DNA of 64,000 nt, from assembly GCF_014898055.3 (NCBI RefSeq), contig NW_023601104.1, positions 43,216,210 through 43,280,209 of the forward strand, in the 5' to 3' direction. Shown here piece after piece: positions 24,444 to 35,580 of the stretch. Each line of letters begins with the position of its first letter. Position 1 is the first letter of the stretch. The translations under genes were made by a program, and so were the position numbers. The notes below the pieces were generated by a model, which was not told the DNA's origin, ran no database searches, and saw only the letters and a list, made by a program, of their open reading frames with translations. Origin of the DNA: Talpa occidentalis (lineage: Eukaryota; Chordata; Mammalia; Eulipotyphla; Talpidae).

Positions 24444-25341
24444 ATTAGGACAATAAGAACCCTCAATGGTTTATATTTGGCTAATTCTTTTACATCCTTT
24501 CATATTTTTATTGGGGTGATATATTCTTTCAAATTCATGATGATTCTTGCTTATTCATAATGTCTATGAAAGAGATGAAAGAAAAATGTCACTCATTTTA
24601 GAAAGAACTTTTAAAAAGGTTGTAGTTCCATTTGTTCTTAGTAATTTAAGCAGCAGCTGCCTCACTTTTTATTTTCCTTTCTTAAGAAATCAAATATCCT
24701 CTCTAGTATTTACATGACATAAAAACATCCTTTTTTGTGTAGTTAAAAGATCGTTTCCTTTATTCTTCATCCCTCAGGAATTTTCTTGCCACAAAGAAAA
24801 TTTTTTTCACCAGGTGAAAAAAAACTGACCTTAGGAATGTTTTCTTTATCTCGAGTCTCAGATCAGCTCCGACCCTCTCTGCCGCATTAGCGGCAGCTCT
24901 GGTAATGGGTCTCACCTCACCCACGTCCCCCCGCTCGTCTCTCTCCTTACCTGGAGCTCAGCATGGCCTGGCCTCATCTGTAATGCCAGCTTCCGAGAGG
25001 AGCTTCATGTTTCCTAAATTCCTATCCCCACTGTCTCCTAGGCCCATTATTGTTATGGAATACGTATTTGTTCATCAATTACGTGATGACCTCTCCACCT
25101 TCACCCCACCCTATTGAAAGGAAAGGCAGATCTGTATAAGGTTTTCCTATATTTGTGATAATGTTATGAGGAGATTCCAGGAAAAAAAAACGGAGTATTT
25201 CTTTTTAGAGTGGCAGCAGATATAATTTAATACAAATTGTAAGAATACAGCCTACACATAGGTGGCTACTTTGCAGTCTTGCCCCATCCATGGATTCCAT
25301 AAAGTCAAGTTAACCAAAATGAGGCTGACTTTTAACAGAAG
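24444..25341. other. Unique sequence with a GC-richer patch at 24850-25120
   Basis: The patch contains a perfect 7-bp stem CTGCCGC / GCGGCAG (24879-24885 and 24890-24896, loop ATTA). The 70-codon open frame at 24905-25117 has no recognisable domain. Confidence 0.4.
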
Positions 25342-25351
25342 ACCTGCAAGA

Positions 25352-25605
25352 GGGCCTCCCTGGTGGCACAGTGGGGCTGTCCGCAGCCACTACGGCACAA
25401 GTTCGATACCCAGCCAGGAAGCAACACACATGGCACAGCAGACCTCTCCTGCCTTGCCCGCTGCTCCCCTCAGCAGCATAATTTAGTCAGTCTGCCTATT
25501 CTGTTCCCCACGTTGTCTCTGATGAATCCTCTCACCCCCCCCACACACACCTCTGGCCTGTACCCCAGTTCTTATAGTCATAAATAAATATTAAAAAAAA
25601 AAAAG
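25352..25605 (+). mobile_element. tRNA-derived SINE with internal head deletion
   Basis: Starts GGGCCTCCCTGGTGGCACAG, then jumps to 'TGGGGCTGTCCGCAGCCAC', so about 15-20 bp of the usual head are missing. Body 'CTCAGCAGCATAATTTAGTC', a CCCCCCCCACACACACC tract at 25533-25549 and an A-rich tail follow. Target-site duplication CCTGCAAGA at 25343-25351 and 25607-25615. Confidence 0.9.
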
Positions 25606-25615
25606 CCCTGCAAGA

Positions 25616-26804
25616 ACTAAATAAACTGAGTAGTGGCCATTGAGCTCTGGGAAGTCGCCAATGAATGCTCTGAAGCTCTATCAACTTCAGCAAAGCGGGC
25701 AACTTTAAAAAGGCTTGGGTCATTTTCTTGCAGCATCAGTAAGGATCTGACATGCAGTTTCAGAAGATACCATTTCCAGTACAATGTGAGTGGACTGAGT
25801 CATTCTCCTGCCCTCGCAGTCATCCTCTTCCCTCTCCAAGCTCCCCAACACCCATAACCAGTTGGCTACTTCTTGTCCTGCACAATGAAATAATGAGTGT
25901 GCTTCTGAGTGAAAACTCAAAAAGTCAATTAGGCATGTGAATCCATAGAGAATGGAAATTCATTAATTTGCTTTACGTATGCATCTATCAACTCTGCTTC
26001 CTTCTTCTATGCTAACATGGGATAGCAAGAGAATTTGGACACAACAGCACCAATAATGCCAGGCATTCTGCTGTGGGGTAAGGAGATGGATGACACATAT
26101 ACCAAATGTGTCTGGTGTTCCTCTTTTATTAGCACTAAAATTTTAATTTATTGTTTTTTAAGATTTTGTTCTCACTAGAGAATTCTGACAAAAAGAATCT
26201 GAAAGTCTTTGCATCTGCAAATCATACAACCTCAGCTGTCCAAAAAGCCCCAGGCTCTTTGCAGAAATGTTTGTAATATACCCCAGGAGATTCTCTAGAC
26301 TGATAAGGCCATAGTCAAGGACCACACTTTGCTGTCACTATTCTGCTGCTTTTTCTGTATCTAGAAGCTATGCTCCTTGTGTCAATTAATTAGATATTAA
26401 TAGCAGAACATATGTGCCACTCTCCCCTGCTGCCTCTTGGCTTTAATCAGGCTGCTGAGGGTGGGGGGAAGTTGTGCTGCAGATAGATGGTGAAAACATT
26501 AGAGGGCCATGAGAGGGAAGCACCCCATATCTAGCCTGGGATTTGCCTGCTTGCTCCCAACTCCTGCTGTTCTACTGTATCAGATGAAGGACCCCTCTAG
26601 ACCCTGCCTCTCATCACTTGGGTCCTTGACACTCTCCCAATAACTCATTGAGGCAGACATAGGGGAGCATCCCTGAGGCTGCTTCTTAGGATCTCGTTGA
26701 GGATAAATGTTTACGGAAAACCAGAAAGAAGTCCATAAAATCTTATGTACAACACTCTTTTTGTGCTAGGAAGTGAACCCCAGGTAATATATGGAGTTAG
26801 ATTT
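25616..26804. other. Unique sequence, nothing recognised
   Basis: No repeat family recognised. Open frames of 60-75 codons around 25630-25940 overlap on both strands and lack domains. Confidence 0.4.
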
Positions 26805-26818
26805 TTAGATTACTTTTT

Positions 26819-27110
26819 TTAAAGATTTATTCATTTATTTATGCATGCCAGAACTGGGGTGTAAGCCAGACGTGCGGGGTAGCGGTGGGTGGTGGTGGTG
26901 AGAGGATTCGCTAGAGAGAGTGGGGAGCAGAACAGACAGATCTATGGAATACACTGCTGAGGGGAGCAGCAGGCAAGACAGGAGAGGTCTGTTGTGCCAT
27001 GTGGGTTTCTCCCTGGCCGGCCCCGGGATCAGATCAAACTCATGCTGTAGTGGCTGGCAATAGCTTGATAGTGCTGTCTTTAACCCCTGTGCCACCAGAG
27101 AGCCCCCTGG
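26819..27110 (-). mobile_element. tRNA-derived SINE, full length, subfamily C, inverted
   Basis: T-rich tail complement (AAAGATTTATTCATTTATTT), body, and head complement GTGCCACCAGAGAGCCCCC. Expanded 'GGTGGGTGGTGGTGGTGAG' near 26884 makes it one of the longest copies. Target-site duplication TTAGATTACTTTTT at 26805-26818 and 27111-27124. Confidence 0.92.
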
Positions 27111-27124
27111 TTAGATTACTTTTT

Positions 27125-28240
27125 AAGTCTCATCATAGATCAATTGGAGAGTCTCTTGAATAGACAAGACCAAGATTGCAAGCTACTATGAGGCAGGGAT
27201 CAATGAGCAATTATGGTTTTATTGATTTTCTTAGCAGGATCAACTCCTAATGTGATCAATTCGGTGTCTATTTTGTAAATTTCAACTGAATTAAATTTTG
27301 ACACATGAAGGATAGTAATATTTGAGGTCATCTATCAATACATGCTTAATAAATTGGGTAGGGGGGAAGGAGAGAAAAGAACAATAAAATGTCCAATTAA
27401 TTTCTTCCCTATGAACTCCCTGTGAACCATCTATAGTTAGGAGAGTGAATTGTACTCAAAAACTTCATTGTCTAGGAAAAAAGCCTTTGTTTAAAGAACT
27501 AATGTAAATTCCAAGGCTTCAGCTTATTGAATTTAGTTCAATGGCTTTTGGCCAAAAATTTAATGAGGACTGAAACGACTGATATCTCCCACCATTCAAT
27601 TCTACCACTGGGACTTCAGTTGAAGAGAGAGAGAGAGTTGTCTTAAAGTTCAAAACAGAGTTAATATATTCCCTCTATTTGCAACTTTCATGAAAATGAA
27701 GTCACCTTCATAACAATGACTTGTAGCAGGATTTTGTCCTCATTTGCCATTTTTAGCTGGAATTTTGTGGGGAAATAAGAGAAAATAAATCACTCTGTCC
27801 TCTTTCTGCTTTTACCTTACAGAGTTGGAGAGCCCTTCCAAACATTAGAGTAACAAGGATGAGAGTGAAGGAGAGATCACTTTAGTAGTTTGCAAAGTTA
27901 ATTTGTGTGGTTGACTTTTTGCATGCTAGAAGGATGATCTTAGAATCCTTATTTTCACTGAATATTTAATGAGTAATTCTGAATAAGCCAAACCAAGGAA
28001 AAGAATGAAAAATGAGACGACAAGGGCCATAGAGATTTTCCTTAGATTTTTCTTTATCTTTCCATGGAGACAATAGACATTTTTTCCATTTTTCCAGTAT
28101 CTTTACCACTTATTGAATATCAGATTATTAATTAATATAGCATGTCTGGGATGTCTAAAAGACAAATATTTGATTCCAAGTCCTTTCTATGTGAAATAGA
28201 AATACACGTATATAAAAAATGTTATCATAACTATTTTGTG
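27125..28240. other. Unique AT-rich sequence, nothing recognised
   Basis: A (GA)5 tract at about 27625-27635 is the only simple repeat seen. Confidence 0.45.
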
Positions 28241-28250
28241 AGTGAGTGTG

Positions 28251-28295
<45 letters not shown>

Positions 28296-28297
28296 AT
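28241..28297. repeat. Compound microsatellite (TA)n(TG)n
   Basis: GTGAGTGAGTGTG leads into about 12 TA dinucleotides (28250-28273), then about 11 TG dinucleotides to 28295. Dinucleotide lengths are usually polymorphic. Open frames across it (28142-28405) are repeat artefacts. Confidence 0.95.
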
Positions 28298-30089
28298 GAG
28301 CCTATGTGTATGTTGTTTATATAGATGTATGCGTACACATTTTCTCTCCGGGATCTTGAGAAGTATGTTGGGGATTACAAATTCTATCATTTTTCTCAGC
28401 ATCAAAAAATGAATAAAACTATTAACATCAAATTCATGGGTTTTTTTTTTTTTAGCACAAGAACAAAGAAACTACCTCCTTATAGAGATTCTTATGTAAT
28501 CTGAATAGAATAAAACACTGGATATCAGCTAAAAACAGTAGATGTCAAGGTATTGTTTAATAGAGTTAAAACTTAGTAGGTAAGCCTGGTCTATAGTATG
28601 GTTTGGAATCTTCTAGCTATTTGCCTACAGAACTATTTTTCATGCTAAACATATATAATGCTGACTTTAGAAATATTAATGCCAGGTCTTCATCTGAGTT
28701 GAAACTGCAGATGATGACTCCATTATTCATATGTCAAATAGCTGAACCTCAGGCACTTCTGCTTTAACAAACAACATAGTTTAGCTGAAATACTTTTACT
28801 GTATATTATCAGGCAGGTGAATTTAATGTGAAGCTAATTTCCATAATTAGGGCTATTGAGAGTGTCACTATAATTATGGTTACTTTTAAAAAAGAGTCCT
28901 TTCCTAATTATCATCTGAGGGGTGGGCTCTTAGAGCATTAATGATAGCATTACCCACTGCTGAGCCAGATTCAGTGTGAAATAGACCAGACATCTGCTGC
29001 TGTGACTACCTACCACACTTCATAGGGACATATTAGGTCAGGCCTATACTAATTTATCTTTGAAAAACTATCCTGACCTTGGTTAGTTATAAAGTTTTAA
29101 TAAAAGTGGACTTACTGAATTCATGGGAAAAGTCTTTCCATTTCCCACTTTACCAGTAAAAATGGAATTCCTAAGCATGGCAAGGTAAATGCTAAATGTT
29201 AACTTTGTGTGGATTTTATTTTCACTTTTAGCATTTTTTCTTTAACAAAGTAAAGTTGGCTGGGATGGAGAATTATTTAAGCTTTTGAATTTTCACTGTA
29301 GAAAAATTTGAATTGCTCCAGGGGAACTAGAAATTCTTTGGAGAAAGAAAATGACCTTTTTGTCTTTAAATCATAGACCAAGGCCATGAAGAGTAAGGTG
29401 AATTATCTCCAGGCACATAGATGTTGTGGGTCAGATTGATTAGGACAGAACATTTTTAGGGGGTGGGGCTGAGCTGGAGAGCATCCTTAGAATATTTCCA
29501 TTAATATTCAAATCAATTTTAGTTAGGTAATAAACAGCTATAAAATACCCACTGTTTTGTCTTAAATTATTTATTTCATAAATTATTATGCTCTTTCCAA
29601 CGAGGCAAGCTCAGACTAGTCAGTTGTCATGAGAATTTATAGCTAAGAAAACATTTTTCCAATATGAGTTTATTTTAACATGACTGACTCTAATATCCTA
29701 TTGAGAGAGGTTTTACAAGGGCCGCTCCAGTTTGGAACAAAGTGTAAAGAGCTAGTGGAACCCCTAAGAGATTTTATGTGGTTGGAAGGTTTTGGGAGGT
29801 TTCTAATCCAACATGTGAGGAGCTTAGTAGACACCAATCCATTTGAACAACAAATTTTTAAAAATGAATGAACTTCAAAATCAGTAACTCTTTTTAAATC
29901 CATCAAAGTAGTGAGCTCACAAGGCAAACTGCTCCAGAACTGGGGAGATAGGCAGACCAACACAGAGAACCACAACTTGATTAGAAACCTGTGAGCAACA
30001 GGCTGCTATGGAGAAGCCTGAGAGAGAAAAATTCTAGGGAGACTCAGTAATGGGAGGACCCCATACTTTCATAAGTTTTACCTTCAAGA
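28298..30089. other. Mostly unique sequence
   Basis: AT-rich to about 29700. From 29700 to 30089 the sequence ('GCAGACCAACACAGAGAACC', 'GTGAGCAACAGGCTGC') may already belong to the L1 5' region that is clear further on, but I cannot support it. Confidence 0.35.
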
Positions 30090-30705
30090 GTTCTACTAGA
30101 TCCTCATGATGAATATTGGTAATAAATCCCCTGAGGCTTGGGGTGGCGGGAGGGAAGTAACTATCTTGAAATAGTCCAGAGCAGTCTGTTCTTTTCTGTA
30201 GAACTGCCGTTAGGAGAAAGTATTTTAGCAGAGACTAGTATGCTGGGGTTTTATCAGAGCCTAACTTACTGGGCTGGAGGATACCCAACTCCAATCCCTT
30301 CTAGCCATCCTGTCCCATGTAAGGGAGGAAAAAACAGAAGCACTAATCACTGTCATGTATACATTCAATTTTTTCATATGTGTATTAGCAGGATCACTAG
30401 ATTTCCCTACTAATCCTGTTGTTACAGAAGTTGTTACAGCTCATAGCTACCAAAGACTGACCTACTCATAGGACAACAGAACAGGACCACAGAATACTTG
30501 CCTTTCCCCACAACTTACCACCAAACTACTAATTGCCCATATACCAGTTTCTTTCACCTGGATTTCAACAAAACATTATAAGGCATACTAAGAGGCAAAA
30601 TACACAGTTTGATGAGCCTGAACAAGTAACAGAATGAGTGAGAAATGGCAAGAATGTTGGAATTATCAGACAAGTAATTTTGAAACAACTACTATTACAT
30701 TTCTA
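30090..30705 (+). mobile_element. LINE-1 5' region relic, sense
   Basis: 'GAGCCTGAACAAGTAACAGA' followed by 'GAAATGGCAAGAATGTTGGA' and 'ATTATCAGACAAGTAATTTT' matches the L1 5'UTR/ORF1-start segment 'ATGGCAGGAATGTTGGAATTATCAGAC...AATTTAAAACAACTATGATTA'. The rest of the element is absent. It breaks into unrelated sequence after about 30705. Confidence 0.65.
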
Positions 30706-31189
30706 CATAGTGACACCAGTCAAAAAGAGTACTCTACGTCAAGGTCTGGAAGAAGCACTTATAAAGCACTGTCTCAGATTCCTACAGTTAAAAAATTACA
30801 GAAACTATCACATGGGTTCACTGAGAAGACTGGCTGGATAGTTTTGTAGCTCTTTTTGGTCCTAAATTATAACATGAGTCTTATAGATTGTAAAATGGAA
30901 ATATGTGAAGTAGTGTATAGAACTAATTTTTAAAAACCTTATTTGCTGTTAAATTATGTGACGTGTCAGTTATCTAAAAACTAACGCAATATGAAATGTA
31001 ATGTCTCAAAATGCAAGGTAATATGTAATGTAGTATTTGTCTAATACTAACTAGTAGTGTTTTTCTTTGTATAGTCATACTTTGTTAAATTACTTTATTT
31101 TAACATCAATGAAAGTATATTAATAATGGAAATTTAGATTTAAAAAATGAGGAAATGGTGTCTGCAATACTTTTGCAAGTATTGGGAGT
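30706..31189. other. Unique sequence, nothing recognised
   Basis: AT-rich, no features seen. Confidence 0.4.
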
Positions 31190-31470
31190 TAGATTTTTTT
31201 TTTTTTTAAGATTTATTTGTTTATTTATACAAGAACCGGGGTATAGGCTAGATGTGTGGGAGGGTGAGAGGATTCACCAGAGACAGAGTGGGGAACAGAA
31301 CAGGCAGATTGACAAAATATACTGCTGAGGGGAGCAGCAGGTGAGATAGGAGGGGTCTGCCGTGCCATGTGGGACCCTCACCACCTGGCCCAGATTGAAC
31401 CGGTGCTGCAGAGGCTGTAGACAGCTTCACAGCGCTGTGCTCAAACGCCTGCGCCACCAGGGGAGGCCCT
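31190..31470 (-). mobile_element. tRNA-derived SINE, full length, subfamily B, inverted
   Basis: T-rich tail complement at 31194-31209, body complement, head complement 'CACAGCGCTGTGCTCAAACG' and GCGCCACCAGGGGAGGCCC. A clean target-site duplication was not found (only TAGAT flanks). Confidence 0.9.
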
Positions 31471-31496
31471 AGATATGGTTTTAAAAGAGTTATTTA

Positions 31497-31545
31497 GGGC
31501 CTCCCAGTGGCCTAGGGGGTGAAGTCTTAGTGCTGTCACTGTATT
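31497..31545 (+). mobile_element. SINE 5' head fragment (subfamily C)
   Basis: GGGCCTCCCAGTGGCCTAGG followed by 'GGTGAAGTCTTAGTGCTGTCA' matches only the first 45 bp or so of the SINE, then unrelated sequence. It lies 26 bp from the inverted SINE at 31190-31470. Confidence 0.75.
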
Positions 31546-32194
31546 TACTGCTGTATTTACTGGTGATGTATTTATTAGTGTCCCATTCCTAATGATCCTT
31601 AACTCTTAAACTCAAATTGTTTTTCCACATTGAGAGTACTATCATCAGGTGGGAAGTATAAAACTTCTCCATTGAGACTCTCATCTGTCAGTTTGTTTAT
31701 TTAGTGGACTAGGTCATAGGCTGTGCCTTAGAGTGGCTCTCTCACCTCCCCGATCAAGCTCTATACAGTGGCTGCACCCATGCTGCATCTTTTTATTATA
31801 TGTGCAATAGGGACATCAAGAGTGCCCTGTAGGGGGGTCCTCAGCAGAACAGCCTAATCTCAGTACCAGTGTTGGTTAGAAAAGACAGCACAGTCAAATG
31901 TCTGGAACCTGAAATCCTGCCTCTTTGGTTACATAGTTTTTGCCATTCTTGTGGCTTCACTCTGTTTCATATCTAAATTCTGTTCTTTCGGTTTGTCTTT
32001 AATTCTGGGAGGTGGCATTCCTAGGTTGCAATCACTGCCTGAGTTGAATTGAATCCTATTACAGTGATAGAACCTGTGGTCTAGGAAGTCTGGAAAACGC
32101 ACATCTCTTTTTTATATACTTACAGACCTCCACTCTTTCTAGAATTCATGTCTATTGCCCATACCATTTTTGTATCTTTCCAATCTATGCACAT
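31546..32194. other. Sequence without recognised features
   Basis: Direct near-repeat CTGTATTTACTG at 31543-31562. Nothing else noticed. Confidence 0.35.
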
Positions 32195-32370
32195 AAATCA
32201 TTCCCAACTTTGGCTTCATATTGGCATCATCTGGGAAGCTTCAAAAATATTGATGTCTGTGCTTACCACAATTCTATTTCATTTGACTGAGGTGTAGGCT
32301 TAGCATGAGAAGTTTTAAATCACTCCAGTTGGTTTTAATGTTTAACCAACATTGCAAAGTACTGATCTGT
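32195..32370. mobile_element. MER5/MER20-like DNA transposon relic
   Basis: 'CCAACTTTGGCTTCATATTGGCATCATCTGGGAAGC' (quoted in parts: CCAACTTTGGC, GCATCATCTGGGAAGC) and later 'GAAGTTTTAAATCACTCCAG' resemble the 'CTTTAGCGTGCATCAGAATCACCTGG...' family of hAT relics. Diverged. Confidence 0.45.
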
Positions 32371-33094
32371 CACATATTTTGTTGAAAGATGACTGGTGTG
32401 TTTTGGTTCTTTAATGCCCATGAGCAGATGCTAAAGTTCTTAAAGTGATTCAAGCTTATGAGAGGGGGGATATGGAAAATCTCTCTCTGGCAGCAGGCAA
32501 TGTGATTTTCCTCAATATTTCTTTACATATACTCTCTGTTCATCGCAATACAGCTAGTGATTTGTGCCACTGTCACCTTGTGGAAGACACAGCCTTCTAT
32601 ACCCCAGCAAAGGGGTACTTTTTCCTTTAAGTAGTAACAGTATCTTTAAGACTTCACTTTGAAACCATGCTTCCCTGCTTCTTGTCTTGACAAATCTGAC
32701 TTTAGGTTCTGGTTTGTGTCCATGACATGGGTATCCATCTCTCCTTTAGGAATGTTGCACATAGTTTCTCAAGCAGTGATCTGGCGCTCTTCGAAAACCT
32801 GTCCAATTACTGCTATAATTTGCTCAGCCTTTTGGCACTAAGCTAAATCACTTACCAATTTCACTGATCAATAACTTTGATACTGGAGGAGGGAATGCCC
32901 TTGACAAAGGGTAAAGTCATACCAGCCAGAAGGAAGAGATACCTCTCATTAAAAATTACTAAATTAGGATTCTGATTCACTGATTATTATATGAGACATG
33001 TTGGGTCTGAGCAACTCTGGAAAATGAATAGGGTGTACCCCCATTTCTGAAATTCTAAGCTTAATGGACAAAAACCTTTGGAGTTTGCCAAAAT
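32371..33094. other. Sequence without recognised features
   Basis: Open frames at 32445-32841 are about 60 codons with no domains. Confidence 0.35.
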
Positions 33095-33460
33095 AATTGT
33101 GATGATTAATTTTGTATGTTAAGTTTGCTGAGCCACTGTGCCCAGATATTTGGTCAAACATTATTCTGGATGTTTGTATGAAGATTTTCTTTTCTTCTTC
33201 TTTTTTTTTTTTTTTGGACTGAGTTTAACATTTTAATCAGTGAACTCCGAGTATAGCAGACTTCCCGCTATAATGTGGGTGGGCCTTACCCAATCAGTTG
33301 AAGACCTTCATAGGACAAAGACTGACCTTCCCTGAGCAAGAAAGAATTTTTCCAGCAGGCCCCATTTGTATTCAAACTGCATTTCTTCCCTGGGTTTCTA
33401 GACTACTAGCCTACTTTGGATTTACCAAATCTCCATAATTATGCGAACCAAGTCCTTAAA
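33095..33460 (+). mobile_element. Ancient interspersed repeat, same family as at 41540-42840
   Basis: 'GATTAATTTTGTATGTTAAG', 'GTGCCCAGATATTTGGTCAA', 'ATAATGTGGGTGGGCCTTAC', 'CCAATCAGTTGAAGACCTTC' and 'CTCCATAATTATGCGAACCA' give the full consensus order of an old mammalian repeat (L1M 3'UTR- or LTR-like, name not claimed). A T-rich tract sits inside at 33189-33215. Confidence 0.65.
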
Positions 33461-34510
33461 ATACATTCTCTCAAACAAAACAAACAAGTCTTTTGGGGAG
33501 CCTGCACAAGAAGAAATGAAAAACTATTAAAAACAGGGCCTTTAAAGAAAAAATTGAACACCCTATTTCCAATGAAATCCATAACTTCATCTCTATTAAA
33601 TGTAAATTACAGCCCATGTGAAACAAAGCTGACCTACTCACACGGCCTCACTGTGAATTAGTGTGCACCATCACACTCAACGACAGCAACAAGCCAGGTT
33701 TAACTTGCTGGCTCTAGTCTCCAAAATAAAACCCTTTCCTGAAGAAAAATGGAGCTACATTTTTCATTGTTAACGATTTGCTTTAGAGGTGTTTTGGATC
33801 ATTAGAAGAAAAAAAGGAATAGAATATGAGAAAAATAATAGTAAATGAGAAATACAGGAGAAAACAGCTTATAGAGAATACAAGAGGAAAGAAAAAAATA
33901 TATTCTTGGAAAACCAAAGAGGGAGAAAACATTTTACCTTCGGGAAAGAAGAAAATAGATCACTGGAGAGAAGACTTACTGGCCTAGGAACAGATAATGA
34001 AAAGTTTGCTTCAGAGCATTTGAAGATTTTGTTCCCGAGAAACAGATTGAGAAGGGGATCCTTATACGAATGATTTCCATGAGGGTGTGCTTGCAGGTGA
34101 AACCTGTAAGGAAATGAGGGAAGGAGAAGCCTAAGCAAAGAAGTGGGCCCTGAGGAAATATAGTCTCTGTCAAATGGAAATAAGCCTTATAGTTTGCTGT
34201 GATCAGAAGCTCATCAAACCTGGAGGGAGGGTGGTGGTGATACCTTCCAGGATCTCCTAGAGATGCAGGGTTAAGGAGTGGCCTATTAGCATCCAACACC
34301 CATAGACCAGGTCTAGGAAAGGGGATTTTGTTGAGATGCAAACAGAATCTACTATGGGAAGAGAGAGAGCCTGTTGCTGGGGAAGAATCGTGTGTGTGGA
34401 CTTGGAAAGAACCGCAGTGAGGGACAAGAGAAAAGTGCTTAGGGCATATAGGAGGTGCATCTTCACTTAGAGACCACTCAGCCTTTATTTGAAGCACCCC
34501 CATTGTAGGG
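33461..34510. other. Unique sequence with a 182-codon minus-strand open frame
   Basis: The open frame at 33976-34524 (minus) has no motif, signal or known domain that I recognise, and its last part overlaps the duplicated block at 34511. I do not annotate it as a gene. Confidence 0.4.
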
Positions 34511-34908
34511 GCAGGACAGGACACAGTGCAGGTTTCCTGATCCCATGCAGACCGGGTAAAGGAGGAGTCAGAGTCCTCAGTAGTTTTGCAGGTTTTTTAT
34601 TTGGGGTTCACCAGGCATATGGCAGGCAGGGGTGCGGGCTGGGAGGCCTGCCAGCAAGTCTTCACTCTATCTGGACTCTCTGGCGTTCGTTCTGCTGCTT
34701 CGCGGCTTCTGCTTTGGCTTCTACTGCTGCTGCTGGCGTCCCCGTGACACCGCCTTTAAAAAGCACAGTCTTAGCTCAGCTGAATCCCATCTACTTATGC
34801 CCACACCCTATTCCAGGTGCCCGCCATCAGGCATGCATTCAGGACAAGGATCCATCATCTATCCTGATGGCGGAAGGGCAGAAAAGCCTGATATTTTCTT
34901 TACCCTAC
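34511..34908 (+). repeat. Direct duplication, copy 1
   Basis: Shares 'ACAGTGCAGGTTTCCTGATC', 'CACTCTATCTGGACTCTCTG', 'AGCACAGTCTTAGC', 'GTGCCCGCCATCAGGCATGC' and 'GGCAGAAAAGCCTGATA' with copy 2 at 35292-35580. Copy 1 carries about 95 extra bp at 34548-34645. Weaker similarity continues some 30 bp past its end. Family unknown: local tandem duplication, or two copies of an unrecognised LTR-like element. Confidence 0.85.
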
Positions 34909-35291
34909 ACCCATTTTCTGCACCTAGGACTTCCTTTTGCTATTGCTTTTATCATAGTGTGATAAAGATTCATTCACCTGCAACTAGAACTTTGATGGCT
35001 GGTGAACCAACAGAGGAGATATCAGTCTGTCCCTCAGAAATATGCTGGAGCCTCATCACACTGTTCCATGTGGATATCCCTGTATGTAATGTCTAAGAAA
35101 AAATATGGAATTAATAACTAGTGGTATAGTAGTAGACAGACTCCTTGCATGTATAATTGGGGGTGGGGTGTTGAATTAAAGCTGCTCAGGTAACTTTGAC
35201 ATATCGTTCTTCATGTAGCTCTCACTCCTGGAAATGCAGGACCTCTGGTAAACTGAGTCAGAAAACATGACTTAGATTTGAGGCCTGTAAA
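34909..35291. other. Spacer between the duplicated copies
   Basis: Not obviously repetitive. If the copies were LTRs this would be a very short or deleted interior, but no primer-binding site or polypurine tract was recognised. Confidence 0.35.
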
Positions 35292-35580
35292 GGCAGAACA
35301 GCCACAGTGCAGGTTTTCTGATCCCATGCAGACCCTCCCAGCCCCCAGCAAATCCTCACTCTATCTGGGCTCTCTGGTGATCTCGGCTTTTCTTCAGCTT
35401 CTGCTGCTGCTTTCTCGGCTTCTGGCGTCCCTGTGACGCCGCCCTTAAAAGCACAGTCTTAGCGCAGGTGTACCCACTTCAGGTGCCCGCCATCAGGCAT
35501 GCATTCAGGATCACAGGGTTCCCTCATCTATTCTGATGGCGGGAGGGCAGAAAAGCCTGATACCTTTTACCTTACCCTAC
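35292..35580 (+). repeat. Direct duplication, copy 2
   Basis: Same order of blocks as copy 1 ('ACAGTGCAGGTTTTCTGATC' to 'GGGCAGAAAAGCCTGATACC'), with a deletion of about 95 bp and scattered substitutions. The offset between copies is about 780 bp at the left end. Confidence 0.85.

Noticed and set aside
28142..28405. Open frames across the TA/TG tract
   Set aside because: Dinucleotide repeats have no stops in some frames; the translated VCVCV and HTHTH runs are artefacts.
34489..35096. Two overlapping plus-strand open frames of 157 and 154 codons
   Set aside because: They overlap in different frames across the duplicated block, and the second copy does not preserve them. No domain seen.
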